A stretch of DNA of 59,038 nucleotides from Candidatus Atopostipes pullistercoris (GTDB lineage Bacteria; Bacillota; Bacilli; Lactobacillales; Carnobacteriaceae_A), in contig DXAZ01000037.1 in the NCBI GenBank assembly GCA_019116785.1, positions 1-59,038 of the forward strand, written 5' to 3'. Positions 41,333-52,500 of this stretch are shown piece after piece. The position numbers and the translations under genes are program-made. The notes beneath the pieces are model-generated. The model was not told the origin of the DNA. It saw only the letters and a list, made by a program, of their open reading frames with translations, and did not search any database. Position 1 is the first letter of the stretch. Each line of letters opens with the position of its first letter.

Positions 41333-41782
41333 ATGAGTATTTTAGATCAATTAAATGAAGATATGAAAGCTGCAATGAAAGCCAAAGAAAAAGAACGTTT
41401 GACAACGATTCGAATGGTTAAAGCAGCACTTCAAAATGAAAAAATTGCTAAAGGTCGTGAATTGACTCCTGATGAAGAAATAACCATTTTATCGCGTGAG
41501 AAAAAGCAAAGAATGGATTCTTATGAAGAATTTTCAAAAGCAGGGCGAGAAGATCTCGTTGAAAAACTTGAAAAAGAATTAGAAGTAGTTAACCAATATT
41601 TACCCGAACAACTTTCTGATGATGAAGTTCGCTCAATTGTTAAAGAAACAATTGATGAAGTTGGGGCTGAATCAATGAAAGATATGGGGAAGGTCATGAC
41701 AAATATTATGCCGAAAGTAGCAGGCGCTGCAGATGGCAGTAAAATTAATCAAATGGTTAAAGAAGAGCTATCCAATCATTAA
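41333..41782 (+). CDS. yqeY: GatB/YqeY domain-containing protein
   Basis: 149 aa protein related to the tail domain of the amidotransferase subunit GatB, thought to bind tRNA; its cellular job is unsettled. It has the helical [21 protein letters not shown] opening (split here only for length) and the C-terminal [19 protein letters not shown] motif. ATG 41333 follows AAAGGGTG. It sits between rpsU and phoH as in many Firmicutes. Confidence 0.93.
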   Translation: MSILDQLNEDMKAAMKAKEKERLTTIRMVKAALQNEKIAKGRELTPDEEITILSREKKQRMDSYEEFSKAGREDLVEKLEKELEVVNQYLPEQLSDDEVRSIVKETIDEVGAESMKDMGKVMTNIMPKVAGAADGSKINQMVKEELSNH

Positions 41783-41805
41783 AATTAATAATTAAAGAAG
41801 AAATC

Positions 41806-41840
41806 AAAAAGAGTGGAATGTAAATGTTTCACTCTTTTTT
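41806..41840 (+). terminator. Terminator after yqeY
   Basis: AAAAAGAGTG (41806-41815) pairs with CACTCTTTTT (41830-41839) around a 14-base loop. Confidence 0.75.
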
Positions 41841-41977
41841 GAACGCTTATGTAAAACAAAAAAATGATGAGAGAACCTTTTGTTTTAATCGAGATAGCAG
41901 ACAAACATAGCGTAAGATATGCATATATGATAAAATCAATTTATAATAAATTAAAAATAGAAAGGGTGTTTGATTCT

Positions 41978-42964
41978 TTGTCCAAAGAATTGATACAATC
42001 CATCCGCACGATGAAAAGTGATGAGCAAGCGATGTCAGTATTTGGAGCACAAAATAGTAACCTACCGATTTTTGAAGATGAGTTAGACATTACTCTTAAT
42101 ACAAGAGGAAAACAACTTATTATCAATGGGACTGAAGAAGCTGTGTTCGAGATGGGTGAAATTCTTTCTCAACTTGAACACTTAACTGAAAAAAAGATAA
42201 CCATCCAACCGATGGATATTATCAATGCGATTCGCTTATCAAAAAAAGGCAAACTCGATCAATTTATTCGGATGTATGAACAAGAAATAACACGTGATTA
42301 TAACGGAAGATCTATTCGTGTAAAAAATGTAGGACAAAATGATTACTTTCAAGCGGTTAAAAATAATGATATCGTCTTTGGAATAGGTCCAGCAGGTACT
42401 GGGAAGACTTTTTTAGCGGTGGCAATGGCCGTTGCTTCATTAAGAAAAGGTGAAGTGAAAAGAATTATATTAGCCCGTCCAGCCGTGGAAGCCGGTGAAA
42501 ATCTAGGTTTCTTACCTGGAGACTTGAAAGAAAAAGTAGATCCGTATTTAAGACCTTTATACGATTCTTTATATCGAATTTTAGGGGTTGAGCACACGGG
42601 GCGTTTGTTAGAACGAGAAACTATTGAGGTTGCTCCTTTAGCTTATATGCGTGGACGAACTTTAGATGATGCGTTTGTCATTCTCGATGAAGCCCAAAAT
42701 ACAACCATTCAACAAATGAAGATGTTTATCACCCGTCTTGGATTTGGATCAAAAATGATCATTAATGGAGACATCACACAAATTGACTTACCACGGGGGA
42801 CAAAAAGTGGGTTAATTCATGGTCAACGCACATTAGACCACGTGGATGGAATTGGTATGGTTCAATTTGATTCTTCAGATGTTATCCGCCATCCTTTGGT
42901 TTCAAAAGTAATTACTGCTTATGAAAAACAAGAGAAAATTGAAAAAGAGAATAAGAAAAAATAA
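41978..42964 (+). CDS. phoH: PhoH family ATPase
   Basis: 328 aa PhoH-like P-loop ATPase linked to RNA metabolism and ribosome maturation. A small N-terminal domain (1-95) precedes Walker A GPAGTGKT and Walker B FVILDEAQN; NGDITQIDLPRG is a family signature. The frame is open back to 41864, but TTG 41978 has AAAGGGTG nine bases upstream. It also gives the normal length, and a -10-like TATGATAAAAT lies inside the extra part at about 41926-41936, so the short form is preferred. ybeY follows by 19 bases, the standard partner. Confidence 0.93.
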   Translation: MSKELIQSIRTMKSDEQAMSVFGAQNSNLPIFEDELDITLNTRGKQLIINGTEEAVFEMGEILSQLEHLTEKKITIQPMDIINAIRLSKKGKLDQFIRMYEQEITRDYNGRSIRVKNVGQNDYFQAVKNNDIVFGIGPAGTGKTFLAVAMAVASLRKGEVKRIILARPAVEAGENLGFLPGDLKEKVDPYLRPLYDSLYRILGVEHTGRLLERETIEVAPLAYMRGRTLDDAFVILDEAQNTTIQQMKMFITRLGFGSKMIINGDITQIDLPRGTKSGLIHGQRTLDHVDGIGMVQFDSSDVIRHPLVSKVITAYEKQEKIEKENKKK

Positions 42965-42983
42965 TTTTTATTAATGACTGGAT

Positions 42984-43478
42984 GTGACAAAATTGGATAT
43001 TGCATTATACGATGAAACAAAACGTGTAAAGCAAGAACAATTAGACTTGATTGAAGAGTTAATTCTTGCAACAGCGAAAGAATTAGGATTGGATCAAAAC
43101 TTTGAAGTCTCGATTACAATAGTCGATAACGATAAAATTCAACAAATTAATCGAGATTATCGTTCTATTGATCGCCCAACAGATGTGATTAGTTTTGCGA
43201 TAGAAGATAATGATGAAGAATTCGAATGGTTATTTGATGAAGAATTTAGTGAATGTACAAATGATCTCCCTAGATTGCTAGGTGACATTTTTATTTCATT
43301 TGATAAAATAAAAGAACAAGCTTCAGATTATGGACATTCTTTTGAGAGGGAGCTGGGTTTCTTAACTGTTCATGGATTCTTACATCTTAATGGATTTGAT
43401 CATCAGACCAAAGAAGATGAAAAAGCAATGTTTTCCCTTCAAGAGAAAATTTTGGAGGAGAATGGCCTTGAGAGATAA
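42984..43478 (+). CDS. ybeY: Endoribonuclease YbeY (rRNA maturation)
   Basis: 164 aa zinc-dependent RNase needed for 16S rRNA 3' end maturation and ribosome quality control. The metal motif HGFLHLNGFDHQ contains the three histidines. RSIDRPTDVISFA and the LLGDIFIS block are also typical. The GTG 42984 start has a weak site (GGAT); TTG 42993 is an alternative. The end overlaps dgkA by 17 bases, so the two are translationally coupled. Confidence 0.95.
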   Translation: MTKLDIALYDETKRVKQEQLDLIEELILATAKELGLDQNFEVSITIVDNDKIQQINRDYRSIDRPTDVISFAIEDNDEEFEWLFDEEFSECTNDLPRLLGDIFISFDKIKEQASDYGHSFERELGFLTVHGFLHLNGFDHQTKEDEKAMFSLQEKILEENGLER

Positions 43479-43869
43479 AAACAGTAAAAACAAACCTTAT
43501 AAAAATAGAACATTTTTTGATTCTTTTCGTTATGCTTTTCAAGGAGTTTGTACAGTTTTTCAAGAAGAAAGAAATATGCGTTTCCATATTTTGACAACCA
43601 TTGTCGTTATTTTTGTGTCTTTATTTTTATCTTTATCAATGAATGAATGGTTATGGATTTTTTTGGTCTGTTTTTTAGTCATTATTATGGAAATTTGGAA
43701 TACAGTGATTGAAAACACAATAGATATGTTTTCGCCTGATTATCATCCACTAGCAAAAAAAATAAAAGATATGGCAGCAGCGGCTGTGCTATTTACTTCT
43801 ATTTTTTCTGTAATAGTTGGTGTAATCATTTTATTGCCTAAATTATTGGTATTCTTTCAGTTAGTCTAA
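43462..43869 (+). CDS. dgkA: Undecaprenol kinase / diacylglycerol kinase family
   Basis: 135 aa small membrane kinase with three hydrophobic helices. In Gram-positives it phosphorylates undecaprenol for wall synthesis. The conserved core is NTVIENTIDMF, then HPLAKKIKDMAAAAVL, holding the metal and ATP-binding acidic and Lys residues. ATG 43462 follows TTGGAGGAG; the upstream frame inside ybeY is discarded. The N-terminus is basic and cytoplasmic. Confidence 0.93.
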   Translation: MALRDKNSKNKPYKNRTFFDSFRYAFQGVCTVFQEERNMRFHILTTIVVIFVSLFLSLSMNEWLWIFLVCFLVIIMEIWNTVIENTIDMFSPDYHPLAKKIKDMAAAAVLFTSIFSVIVGVIILLPKLLVFFQLV

Positions 43870-43904
43870 TAATATATATAAAATAATTAAAAAGGGGTCA
43901 GTTT

Positions 43905-44309
43905 ATGGCAAAACTTTCAGATGAAACATTAACAAAAAAAGCAGAAAGTATGTTAGAGCAAGCTTATGTTCCTTATTCAAAATTTCCAGTAGGAGCGGCT
44001 TTATTAACTAAGGAGGGCGAAGTTTACACGGGATGTAATATTGAAAATGCCTCCTACCCGTTATCTATCTGTGCTGAACGTACGGCATTTTTTAAAGCTG
44101 TTTCTGAAGGAAAATTTGAGTTTGAAAAATTAGTGGTTACAGGGGCAACAGAAGGTCCTATTTCCCCGTGTGGAGCTTGTCGACAAGTTATGGCAGAATT
44201 TTGTGATCCAGATATGCCTGTTATTTTAACCAACACTCACGGTCATGTCTATGAAACAACAGTTGCAGGATTGTTACCCGGAGCATTTACGAATAAGGAT
44301 ATGGTTTAA
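43905..44309 (+). CDS. cdd: Cytidine deaminase
   Basis: 134 aa tetrameric-type deaminase turning cytidine into uridine in pyrimidine salvage. The zinc site is CAER with the catalytic Glu, plus [26 protein letters not shown] is the standard active-site block. AAAAGGGG precedes the ATG at slightly long spacing. It lies between dgkA and era, six bases before the latter. Confidence 0.96.
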   Translation: MAKLSDETLTKKAESMLEQAYVPYSKFPVGAALLTKEGEVYTGCNIENASYPLSICAERTAFFKAVSEGKFEFEKLVVTGATEGPISPCGACRQVMAEFCDPDMPVILTNTHGHVYETTVAGLLPGAFTNKDMV

Positions 44310-44314
44310 TAAAG

Positions 44315-45226
44315 ATGATGAATAATAATGAAACGTTTAAATCAGGCTTCGTCTCGATTGTTGGTCGACCAAATGTAGGGAAATCTACTTTGCTTAATCA
44401 AATTATGGGTGAAAAGATCACAATAACGAGTGATAAAGCGCAGACAACTAGAAATAGAATTCAAGGGATTTATACAACAAATGAAGAACAAATCGTGTTT
44501 ATTGACACACCAGGAATCCATAAACCTAAACATCAACTTGGGCGGTTTATGGTAGATTCTGCATTAAGTACCTTAAATGAAGTAGACTTGGTTTTATTTA
44601 TGGTAAATGTTTCTGAAAAAATGGGCCCAGGAGATCGTTTTATTATGGAGCGATTAAAAAATGTGAGTACTCCTGTCTTTTTAGTTTTGAATCAAATTGA
44701 TAAACTACATCCAGATGAATTATTACCAATAATCGAAGCTTATCAAGATGAAATGATATTTGATGAGATTATCCCTATATCCGCAATGAATGGGAATAAT
44801 GTGGATCGTTTATTAGAAGTGATTTCCGCTTATCTAGTAGAAGGTCCTCAATACTATCCAAGTGACCAAATATCAGATCATCCTGAATATTTTATTGTCC
44901 AAGAATTAATTAGAGAAAAAGTTTTACAATTAACGCGAGAAGAGATTCCCCATTCTGTAGCAGTGATTACTGAAAGTATGCAAAGAGAAGATGAACATTT
45001 AATTGAAGTTCAAGCAACGATTGTAGTTGAGCGCAATAGCCAAAAAGGAATTATTATTGGAAAGCAAGGAAGTATGTTAAAAGAAATCGGCACGCGTGCT
45101 CGTTTAGATATCGAAAAGTTGCTAGGAAGTAAAATATATTTAGAGTTATGGGTGAAGGTAGCCGATGATTGGCGAGATACTCCACGAGATTTAAATCGAT
45201 TTGGGTACAAGGATGAAGAATATTAA
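44315..45226 (+). CDS. era: GTPase Era
   Basis: 303 aa GTPase that assists 30S assembly by binding the 3' end of 16S rRNA. G motifs are [19 protein letters not shown] and NQID. The C-terminal KH domain has [22 protein letters not shown]. Two adjacent ATGs (44315, 44318) have no strong site, so coupling to cdd is likely. recO follows. Confidence 0.96.
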   Translation: MMNNNETFKSGFVSIVGRPNVGKSTLLNQIMGEKITITSDKAQTTRNRIQGIYTTNEEQIVFIDTPGIHKPKHQLGRFMVDSALSTLNEVDLVLFMVNVSEKMGPGDRFIMERLKNVSTPVFLVLNQIDKLHPDELLPIIEAYQDEMIFDEIIPISAMNGNNVDRLLEVISAYLVEGPQYYPSDQISDHPEYFIVQELIREKVLQLTREEIPHSVAVITESMQREDEHLIEVQATIVVERNSQKGIIIGKQGSMLKEIGTRARLDIEKLLGSKIYLELWVKVADDWRDTPRDLNRFGYKDEEY

Positions 45227-45315
45227 GTAAATTAAATATTTAATCTTAATAGTCAGGAGCCTAAAGGAATCAATGAAATAAAAAAGACTAAACAATAAAG
45301 GGAAAGTGAGGTTAT

Positions 45316-46089
45316 ATGGCGCATTTAGAAGAAATAGAAGGTATTGTGTTGTATCAGCGCAAACATCGAGAACGCGATTTTTTGGTTAAAATTTTCACCG
45401 AACGTTTTGGAAAGATTATGTTTTTTGTTCGTGGCGCTAAACGACCTCAAGGAGAAATCTATCAAGCAATTCAACCCTTTACTAAAGCAATCTTTATTGC
45501 AGATATCCGTGAGAATGGCTTAAGCTTTTTGCGAGGGGCAAAGGAAATTAAACAAAAAAGGGCTTTGCAGCTGGATATCTTCAGTAATGCCTATGCAACG
45601 TATATTGGTGCGCTATCAGATGCAGCAGTAGAAGATCATATTCCTTACCCTTCTTTGTATCGACTTTTTGATACTGGTCTTCAATTAATTGATGAGGGCT
45701 ATAACCCAGAAGTCATTTCGAATATTTTAGAAGTTAAATATTTAGTGGTTTTCGGTGTTAGCCCCAATTTTAGTGCATGTAGTATTTGTGGGAAGACAAA
45801 AGGTATTTTTGATTATTCGGATAAATATCATGGAATTCTTTGTTCAGAACATTTCTTTAAAGATCCTCGAAGATTGCACGTTGATCCAAAAGCTGTTCAC
45901 TTAATCAGATTATATTCTGTTATACAATTAAAAAAAATTGGGGATATTTCCATTAAAAAAAATACACAGATAGAAATCAAACGTTTAATTGATCATATTT
46001 ATGATCAGTTAGTTGGTTTAAATTTAAAAAGCAAGAAATTTATTGATAATCTTTATAAATGGGAAGATATGTTAAAAAAAGATGATTGA
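45316..46089 (+). CDS. recO: DNA repair protein RecO
   Basis: 257 aa mediator loading RecA onto SSB-coated DNA. The N-terminal OB fold begins EEIEGIVLYQRKHRERDFLV. The zinc segment has CSICG and a later GILCSEHF, so three Cys plus a His may bind the metal. GTGAGG precedes the ATG. The order era-recO-glyQS is the classic Gram-positive arrangement. The glyQ promoter -35 overlaps the last codons of this gene. Confidence 0.94.
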   Translation: MAHLEEIEGIVLYQRKHRERDFLVKIFTERFGKIMFFVRGAKRPQGEIYQAIQPFTKAIFIADIRENGLSFLRGAKEIKQKRALQLDIFSNAYATYIGALSDAAVEDHIPYPSLYRLFDTGLQLIDEGYNPEVISNILEVKYLVVFGVSPNFSACSICGKTKGIFDYSDKYHGILCSEHFFKDPRRLHVDPKAVHLIRLYSVIQLKKIGDISIKKNTQIEIKRLIDHIYDQLVGLNLKSKKFIDNLYKWEDMLKKDD

Positions 46090-46113
46090 CAATTTATTTT
46101 AGAAGTGTAATAT
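46086..46113 (+). promoter_or_regulatory. Promoter of the glyQS T-box leader
   Basis: TTGACA (46086-46091, overlapping the recO stop), 16-base spacer, TAATAT (46108-46113). Confidence 0.65.
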
Positions 46114-46119
46114 TAACAC

Positions 46120-46341
46120 GTAGGATTTATTTTATAATATGGAAGAGTACATGTAGAAATTCTTATTGTTTCAGCGAATCTAGGAAAGTGAGAGCTAGGT
46201 CAATAAATACATTGGAAGGCACCATATTTATTTAAAGATAGGATTAAAAGTGCTAACTTTTTGTTAGAAATAGGGTGGAACCGCGAGAACTCGTCCCTAT
46301 ACTGATTGGAAAACAGTCAGTATAGGGACGAGTTTTTATAT
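46120..46341 (+). promoter_or_regulatory. T-box leader of glyQS, Gly (GGC) specifier
   Basis: Stem I base pairs ATATGG with CCATAT (ending 46227). The specifier loop has AGTA on the 5' side and GGAAGGCA on the 3' side, with codon GGC at 46218-46220. The upper stem pairs TTATTG with CAATAA. The T-box core AGGGTGGAACCGCG is at 46272-46285; its TGGA would pair with the UCCA end of tRNA-Gly. The terminator CTCGTCCCTATACTGA/TCAGTATAGGGACGAG plus T run ends near 46338. Confidence 0.95.
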
Positions 46342-46358
46342 TTAGAGGAGAGAAGACA

Positions 46359-47291
46359 ATGACTAAAAAAGCATTAACCTTTCAGGAAATTATTTTAACT
46401 TTACAGCGTTATTGGTCAGATCAAGGTTGTTTATTAATGCAAGCTTATGATACTGAAAAAGGGGCTGGAACAATGAGCCCTTATACTTTTTTACGTTCTT
46501 TAGGACCAGAACCATGGAATGCCGCTTATGTTGAGCCCTCACGAAGACCAGCTGATGGCCGATATGGAGATAATCCTAACCGTTTATATCAACACCATCA
46601 ATTTCAAGTAGTTATGAAGCCTTCACCAAAGGATATCCAAGATTTATATTTAAATAGTTTGGTTGCTTTAGGCATTAACCCATTAGAACACGATATCCGT
46701 TTTGTTGAAGATAATTGGGAGAATCCTTCATTAGGATGTGCAGGCCTTGGTTGGGAAGTGTGGTTAGACGGTATGGAAGTGACTCAATTTACTTATTTCC
46801 AACAAGTAGGTGGGATTGAAGTAGATTCTGTAACGGCGGAATTAACTTATGGTTTAGAACGCTTAGCTTCTTATATTCAAGATGTAGAAAGTGTCTATGA
46901 TATTGAGTGGGCTGATGGGGTAAAATATGGAGAAATTTTTAAAGAACCAGAATATGAACACTCTGTTTATACTTTTGATGAAAGTGATTTAGATTTACTC
47001 TTTCATTTATTAGATGCCTATGAAAAAGAAGCCACTTTGCTTATCGAACAAGGATTAGTGCATCCGGGATATGATTATGTTTTAAAATGTAGTCATATTT
47101 TTAACTTAATTGATGCACGTGGAGCTGTTTCTGCTACGGAACGTCCAGACTATCTACGTAGAATACGTACAATGGCACGCAATGTTGCAAAATCTTTCTT
47201 AAATGAAAGAGCAAAATTAGATTTTCCATTATTAAAAGAAGATACCAAAAAATGGATTGAAAAATATCAAATAGAAGAGGAGGCAAAATAA
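46359..47291 (+). CDS. glyQ: Glycine--tRNA ligase alpha subunit
   Basis: 310 aa catalytic subunit of the bacterial heterotetrameric glycyl-tRNA synthetase. It contains [33 protein letters not shown] and [19 protein letters not shown], all diagnostic. AGAGGAG precedes the ATG. The stop is immediately followed by the glyS ATG, and both are controlled by the T-box. Confidence 0.98.
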   Translation: MTKKALTFQEIILTLQRYWSDQGCLLMQAYDTEKGAGTMSPYTFLRSLGPEPWNAAYVEPSRRPADGRYGDNPNRLYQHHQFQVVMKPSPKDIQDLYLNSLVALGINPLEHDIRFVEDNWENPSLGCAGLGWEVWLDGMEVTQFTYFQQVGGIEVDSVTAELTYGLERLASYIQDVESVYDIEWADGVKYGEIFKEPEYEHSVYTFDESDLDLLFHLLDAYEKEATLLIEQGLVHPGYDYVLKCSHIFNLIDARGAVSATERPDYLRRIRTMARNVAKSFLNERAKLDFPLLKEDTKKWIEKYQIEEEAK

Positions 47292-49373
47292 ATGACAAAG
47301 ACATTTTTACTCGAAGTGGGTTTAGAAGATATGCCAGCAGGTGTCGTTTTAAACACCCAAAAACAATTAATGGATAAAACAAGAACCTTCTTAACTGAAG
47401 CTAATCTAACTTTTAGTGAGATTATAGGCTATTCTAGTCCTCGTCGTTTTGCTGTGATGGTTAAAGAATTAGCTGAAAAACAACCTGATGAAACATTAAC
47501 GGTTCGAGGTCCGGCTAAAAAAATTGCCCAAGATGAAGAAGGGAATTGGACAAAAGCAGCTATTGGTTTTTCAAAAGGGCAGGGAGGTTCTGTTGAGGAT
47601 TTAATCATCAAAGAAGAAAAAGGAAAGCCTTATGTCTTTATTGAAAAATTCGTACCAGGAAAATCTGCTCAAGAAATATTAGAAGGAATGGACGAGGTTA
47701 TTTCAAATCTTGAATTTCCGAAAAATATGAAATGGAGCAATCTTTCCTATCATTATGTAAGACCGATTCACTGGTTAGTAGCTTTATTAGATGACGAAGT
47801 GATACCATTTGAAGTGTTTGGGGTGACTACAGGAAGAACTTCACAAGGCCATCGCTTCTTAGGAGAATCTGTAGAAATTACAGTTCCAGAAAAATACGAA
47901 AGTTTATTAAATAAACAATCAGTTATACCAGATCGCGCAGAAAGACAAAACATGATTATTGAGCAAATTCATGGTTTATGTAAACAACATAACTGGGCTG
48001 TTCCTGCATTAGAGAGTGAACTATTAGAAGAAGTCACGGATTTGGTTGAATATCCTACTGCTTTCTATGGTCATTTTGATGAAGAATATTTAAAATTACC
48101 ACGTGTTGTTTTAGAAACATCAATGATCGACCATCAACGTTATTTCCCAGTCCGTGATGGAAAAGATACTCAAGCGTTATTACCTTATTTTATTTCTATA
48201 CGTAATGGAAATAGTGAGCATATTGAAAATGTTGCTCGAGGTAATGAAAAAGTACTAACGGCACGTTTAGCGGATGCAAAATTCTTCTATGCTGAAGATC
48301 AAAAAACAGAGATAATTGAATTTGTAGAAAAATTAAAAAATGTAGCCTATCATGAACAATTAGGTTCAATTTATGATAAACAAAATCGAGCAATAAAGAT
48401 TATAGATGTTCTAGCAGATTATTTTGCTTTATCTGGTCCTGAGATTAAAGAATTAAAAGAAATTGCTGCGATTTATAAATTTGATTTGGTGACACAAATA
48501 GTCGATGAATTTCCAACACTCCAAGGAACAATAGGTGGTATTTACGCTAAAGAACATCATCTATCTGATGAGATAGCCGATGCCATTAGTGAACAATATT
48601 TACCACTTTCACAAGTTGATCCACTTCCTTCGACAAAACTTGGAAAGTATATCGCTTTAATTGATAAGTTAGATACCTTAATTCAATTTTTCTCTATTGG
48701 ATTAATTCCAACAGGTTCAAATGATCCCCATGCATTGAGAAGGCAGGCAGTAGGAGTGGTTCGTTTAATGCTGGCATTGGATGTAAAAGATATCGATATC
48801 ATCCATCTAATCGATGATATGGTGATAGCAAGTGATCTTCCAAAAAATCGTACAGCTCATCTGGAGGAGAACATGCAAACATTAAAGGACTTTATCTTAG
48901 CTCGATTAGAACAAATCATGAAAACAGACTATCATTTTTCTTATGATATCCGCCAAGCAGTATTAGCAACAAAGAATAAAAATATGATACGAATGGTAGA
49001 AGCTGGTGAACGATTAGAACAACATAAAGACGATGAAAACTATAAAAAACTTGTAGAATCTATCACTCGTATTCTCAATATTACAAAAACAAACGGGAAA
49101 ACCGGTGAAATCAATGAACAACTTCTAAAAACAGATTCAGAAAAAGAGCTTGCAAAAGTTATTGACCAGTTGGCCGAAATCTTTAATCAAACATTAGATG
49201 CAAATAAACGTTATACTGCACTTGAGAAGATACATGAACCAATAACTGAATTTTTCAACCACAATATGGTCATGGTTGATCAACCAGAAATTAAAGAAAA
49301 TCGTTTAACTTTGCTTAACAATCTAGCAAATATTACGATGGACTTTGCTGACTTTAGTCAATTAATTGTTTAA
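47292..49373 (+). CDS. glyS: Glycine--tRNA ligase beta subunit
   Basis: 693 aa tRNA-binding subunit. The N-terminal GlyS core starts FLLEVGLEDMPAGV; SSPRRFAVMV and SNDPHALRRQAVGVVR are family motifs, and a DALR-like anticodon domain lies at the C-terminus. The start is contiguous with the glyQ stop and uses GAGGAGG inside glyQ. A weak inverted repeat follows the stop. Confidence 0.97.
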   Translation: MTKTFLLEVGLEDMPAGVVLNTQKQLMDKTRTFLTEANLTFSEIIGYSSPRRFAVMVKELAEKQPDETLTVRGPAKKIAQDEEGNWTKAAIGFSKGQGGSVEDLIIKEEKGKPYVFIEKFVPGKSAQEILEGMDEVISNLEFPKNMKWSNLSYHYVRPIHWLVALLDDEVIPFEVFGVTTGRTSQGHRFLGESVEITVPEKYESLLNKQSVIPDRAERQNMIIEQIHGLCKQHNWAVPALESELLEEVTDLVEYPTAFYGHFDEEYLKLPRVVLETSMIDHQRYFPVRDGKDTQALLPYFISIRNGNSEHIENVARGNEKVLTARLADAKFFYAEDQKTEIIEFVEKLKNVAYHEQLGSIYDKQNRAIKIIDVLADYFALSGPEIKELKEIAAIYKFDLVTQIVDEFPTLQGTIGGIYAKEHHLSDEIADAISEQYLPLSQVDPLPSTKLGKYIALIDKLDTLIQFFSIGLIPTGSNDPHALRRQAVGVVRLMLALDVKDIDIIHLIDDMVIASDLPKNRTAHLEENMQTLKDFILARLEQIMKTDYHFSYDIRQAVLATKNKNMIRMVEAGERLEQHKDDENYKKLVESITRILNITKTNGKTGEINEQLLKTDSEKELAKVIDQLAEIFNQTLDANKRYTALEKIHEPITEFFNHNMVMVDQPEIKENRLTLLNNLANITMDFADFSQLIV

Positions 49374-49385
49374 ATGAATATACAA

Positions 49386-49446
49386 CAAAAGAAAGTCACT
49401 TATTATACACAATTTTATTGTTTTAATAGGTGATTTCTCTTTTTGT
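49386..49446 (+). terminator. Possible imperfect terminator after glyS
   Basis: GAAA-TCAC-TATT can pair with AATA-GTGA-TTTC with several single mismatches, followed by CTTTTTG. Weaker than others in the window. Confidence 0.45.
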
Positions 49447-49514
49447 GTGATATATTGTCAAATTTTTGTTATAATAAGATGATAGAAACTTTAAGGTAAA
49501 AAGGACTGAATTAT

Positions 49515-52500
49515 TTGTTTAAAAAACAATTTTTTCCTGAAGCAACAATTAAATCTCTAGCAGCTAATCAATCGATTTATGAAAAAGGAGTTATGCTATT
49601 TAATAATGGCCAAGTCAAAGAATTGTCATTAAATGAAGGCAATCGATCCGTAGAATTTACAATTTTTGATGAACAGAATCAAAAAACGTATTTAAGTTTT
49701 TTAAAAAATGGACTTGCCCAAAAATATTCTTGTAATTGTACTGTTTTTCAAAAGCATTCGGGTGCATGTCAACATGTGATAACGAGTATGATGTATCTAA
49801 ATACAATTAACCAAGATGCATTTAATGCTTTAAATGAAAATCAAACGATTGATACAAAAGAACCTTCTAGCCAGCTTCAGTTATTGCAAAAAAATCGGAG
49901 ATTATTAGATCATTTATTTGAAGAAGCAAATAAAGATATAGAATCTAATGCAATGACTTTAACAAAAACACCACTTCAATTTGAATTTGTGTTAAATATG
50001 CACAAATCTAATCAGTCATTTGAATACGAATTGTATCTAAAAGCAGGGGTGGATCATTTATATGTGATTCATGATATTTTAGATGTTACAAATCATTTAT
50101 TAGAAGGAAATGAATATACTTTTGGCAAACAGCTTAAATACACCCCAAAAGAATATTTTTTATTTTCTGAAGATCGAAAACTACTCACTTATATTAATGA
50201 GATTGGTAAAGCACAAGAAGAAATCTTCCAAATGCTTTATGTAGGTCATTCTTTAGAGCGAAATGGTGTATTATCCATACCACCAAAAAATGTAGCGACC
50301 TTGCTTGAATTACTAAGTAATGTTGAGGGAGGTTATGTTCGATTAGCCCCGCCTCCTCGTTTACTAAGTTCAATTAACCAAATACAACATCCTTTAATCG
50401 CAGAAGAAGGGAAAAAATTACCACTTATTTTTTCTATTGAACAAAAGAAGGATTTCTTTACTTTAGATATTCAAAGTAAATATAATAAGAGAAATATTAT
50501 GGTTCATCCTGAGGCCAATATCGTTAATGTTGATTCAGTGTTTTATTTATTAAATAATAAACAATTTAATTTGGCTCAATTATTAATTGAAACAATGAAT
50601 AATATGACAGAAGAACCCTTTAAATTAACCAAAGATGATTTAACTTCCTTTTATTCTTTGATTTTACCCAATTTAAAAGAACTTTTTTATTATGAAATTG
50701 CGGATGGAATTGAAGAGAATATCGAACATGAACCTCTAATGACTGAATTGTACATTGATTACGATCAAGAATCCTTATCCATAGAGCCTCATTTTAAGTA
50801 TGGCGAAAATACACTTAATCCTCTTATTTCAGGTACAGATGAACAATCTATTGATGCCTCTTCTGTATTTATCCGAGATATGTATAATGAAAAGGATACA
50901 CTCAATGTATTGTCTCATTATTTCAAGAAAGCTGAAGTTATTGAAGGAAAATATGTTTTCAATCAATTCGAAGATATCAGTACTTTTATCTATGATTCTT
51001 TGAGTGAAATTTCAGAACTCATGGAAGTTTACCTTTCCTCTGATGCTAAAAATCTAATTTATGACCAAGAGAATAAACCTGGTTTATCTATTGAAATGAA
51101 TAAGCAAACAAATTTGTTGGATATAAAATTTGATTTAGCTGAGATATCTGATGATGATTTAGAGAATTTAATTATACAGCTACAAAAATCAGATTCCCGT
51201 TTTTATAAACTTAATTCAGGGAAAATAATTGATTTAAAAGAAGATCGTTTCGAAGAATTCTTTGAGAATGTGAATAAATTAGAATTAAAACCTTCCGAGA
51301 TAGCTAAAGAGACTTCTGTTTCTTTATTACGCGGTTTATCTTTAGAAGAAGAGGATAACGTTTCTATCGGAAGTGAATTTAAAGAATTTATTAAAGAATT
51401 AAAAGAACCCAATCACTTAGAATTTGATCTTCCAAAAGGTTTAAACGCAACCTTAAGACCCTATCAAGAAACAGGGTATAAATGGTTAAGAATGTTAGAT
51501 TATTATGGTTTAGGCGGCGTTTTAGCTGATGATATGGGTCTTGGAAAGACAATTCAAACGATTTCATTTCTTTTGTCTAAAATTGAAAACAAGGGTGGCA
51601 AATATTTAGTGGTTTGTCCATCAAGTGTTGTATTTAATTGGGAAAGAGAATTTAAACAATTTGCTCCCCATGTGGATTGTTTGGTAATTAGTGGCTCGAT
51701 TGAAGAGCGAAATGAACAATTAGAATATGCTTTAAATGACGAGAATCTCGATGTGTTAATTACCAGTTATCCCTTGATTCAACGGGATATTGAACATTAT
51801 AAAAAATATGTCTTCCAATCCATTATTTTAGATGAATCGCAAAATGTGAAAAATGATGCAGCGAAAACTACAAAAGCGGTAAAAAAATTAAGAGCCCAAA
51901 ACATTTTTGCTTTATCTGGTACGCCAATTGAAAATAATTTAAATGAATTATGGTCTTTATTCTCAATTATATTGCCAGGGCTCTTTCAATCGAAAAAATC
52001 TTTCAATGAATTATCAGAAGAAGAAATTTCTCGAAAAATTGATATTTTTGTTTTAAGACGGTTAAAAGAAGATGTACTAGATGACTTACCACCTAAAACA
52101 GAAACGGTAGAATTTATTGAGCTTTCTGATGAACAAAAAAGACTCTATCAAACCCAATTATCTCTTATTAAAAATGATGTGGAGTCATTGATCGAACAGG
52201 ATGAGTTTGAGCAAAATAGAATGCGTGTTTTAGCAGGTATGACTCGATTACGACAGATTTGTTGTGACCCAAGGCTGGTCAATCCTGATTACGAAGGAGG
52301 TTCTGCTAAATTAGACCGACTCTTGGAATATTTAAGAGAAGCATTAACGAATAAAAAACGAGTGGTCTTGTTCTCACAATTTACGAGTATGCTAGCGATC
52401 ATTCGTAATATTTTAGATGAACAAAATGTTGATTATCACTACTTAGATGGAAGCACACCAAAAGAAGAACGATTAGAATTAACGACTCGTTTTAATGAAG

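Noticed and set aside
41864-41977. N-terminal extension of PhoH from ATG 41864.
   Set aside because: It makes the protein about 38 residues too long, lacks a binding site and includes a -10-like element; TTG 41978 has AAAGGGTG.
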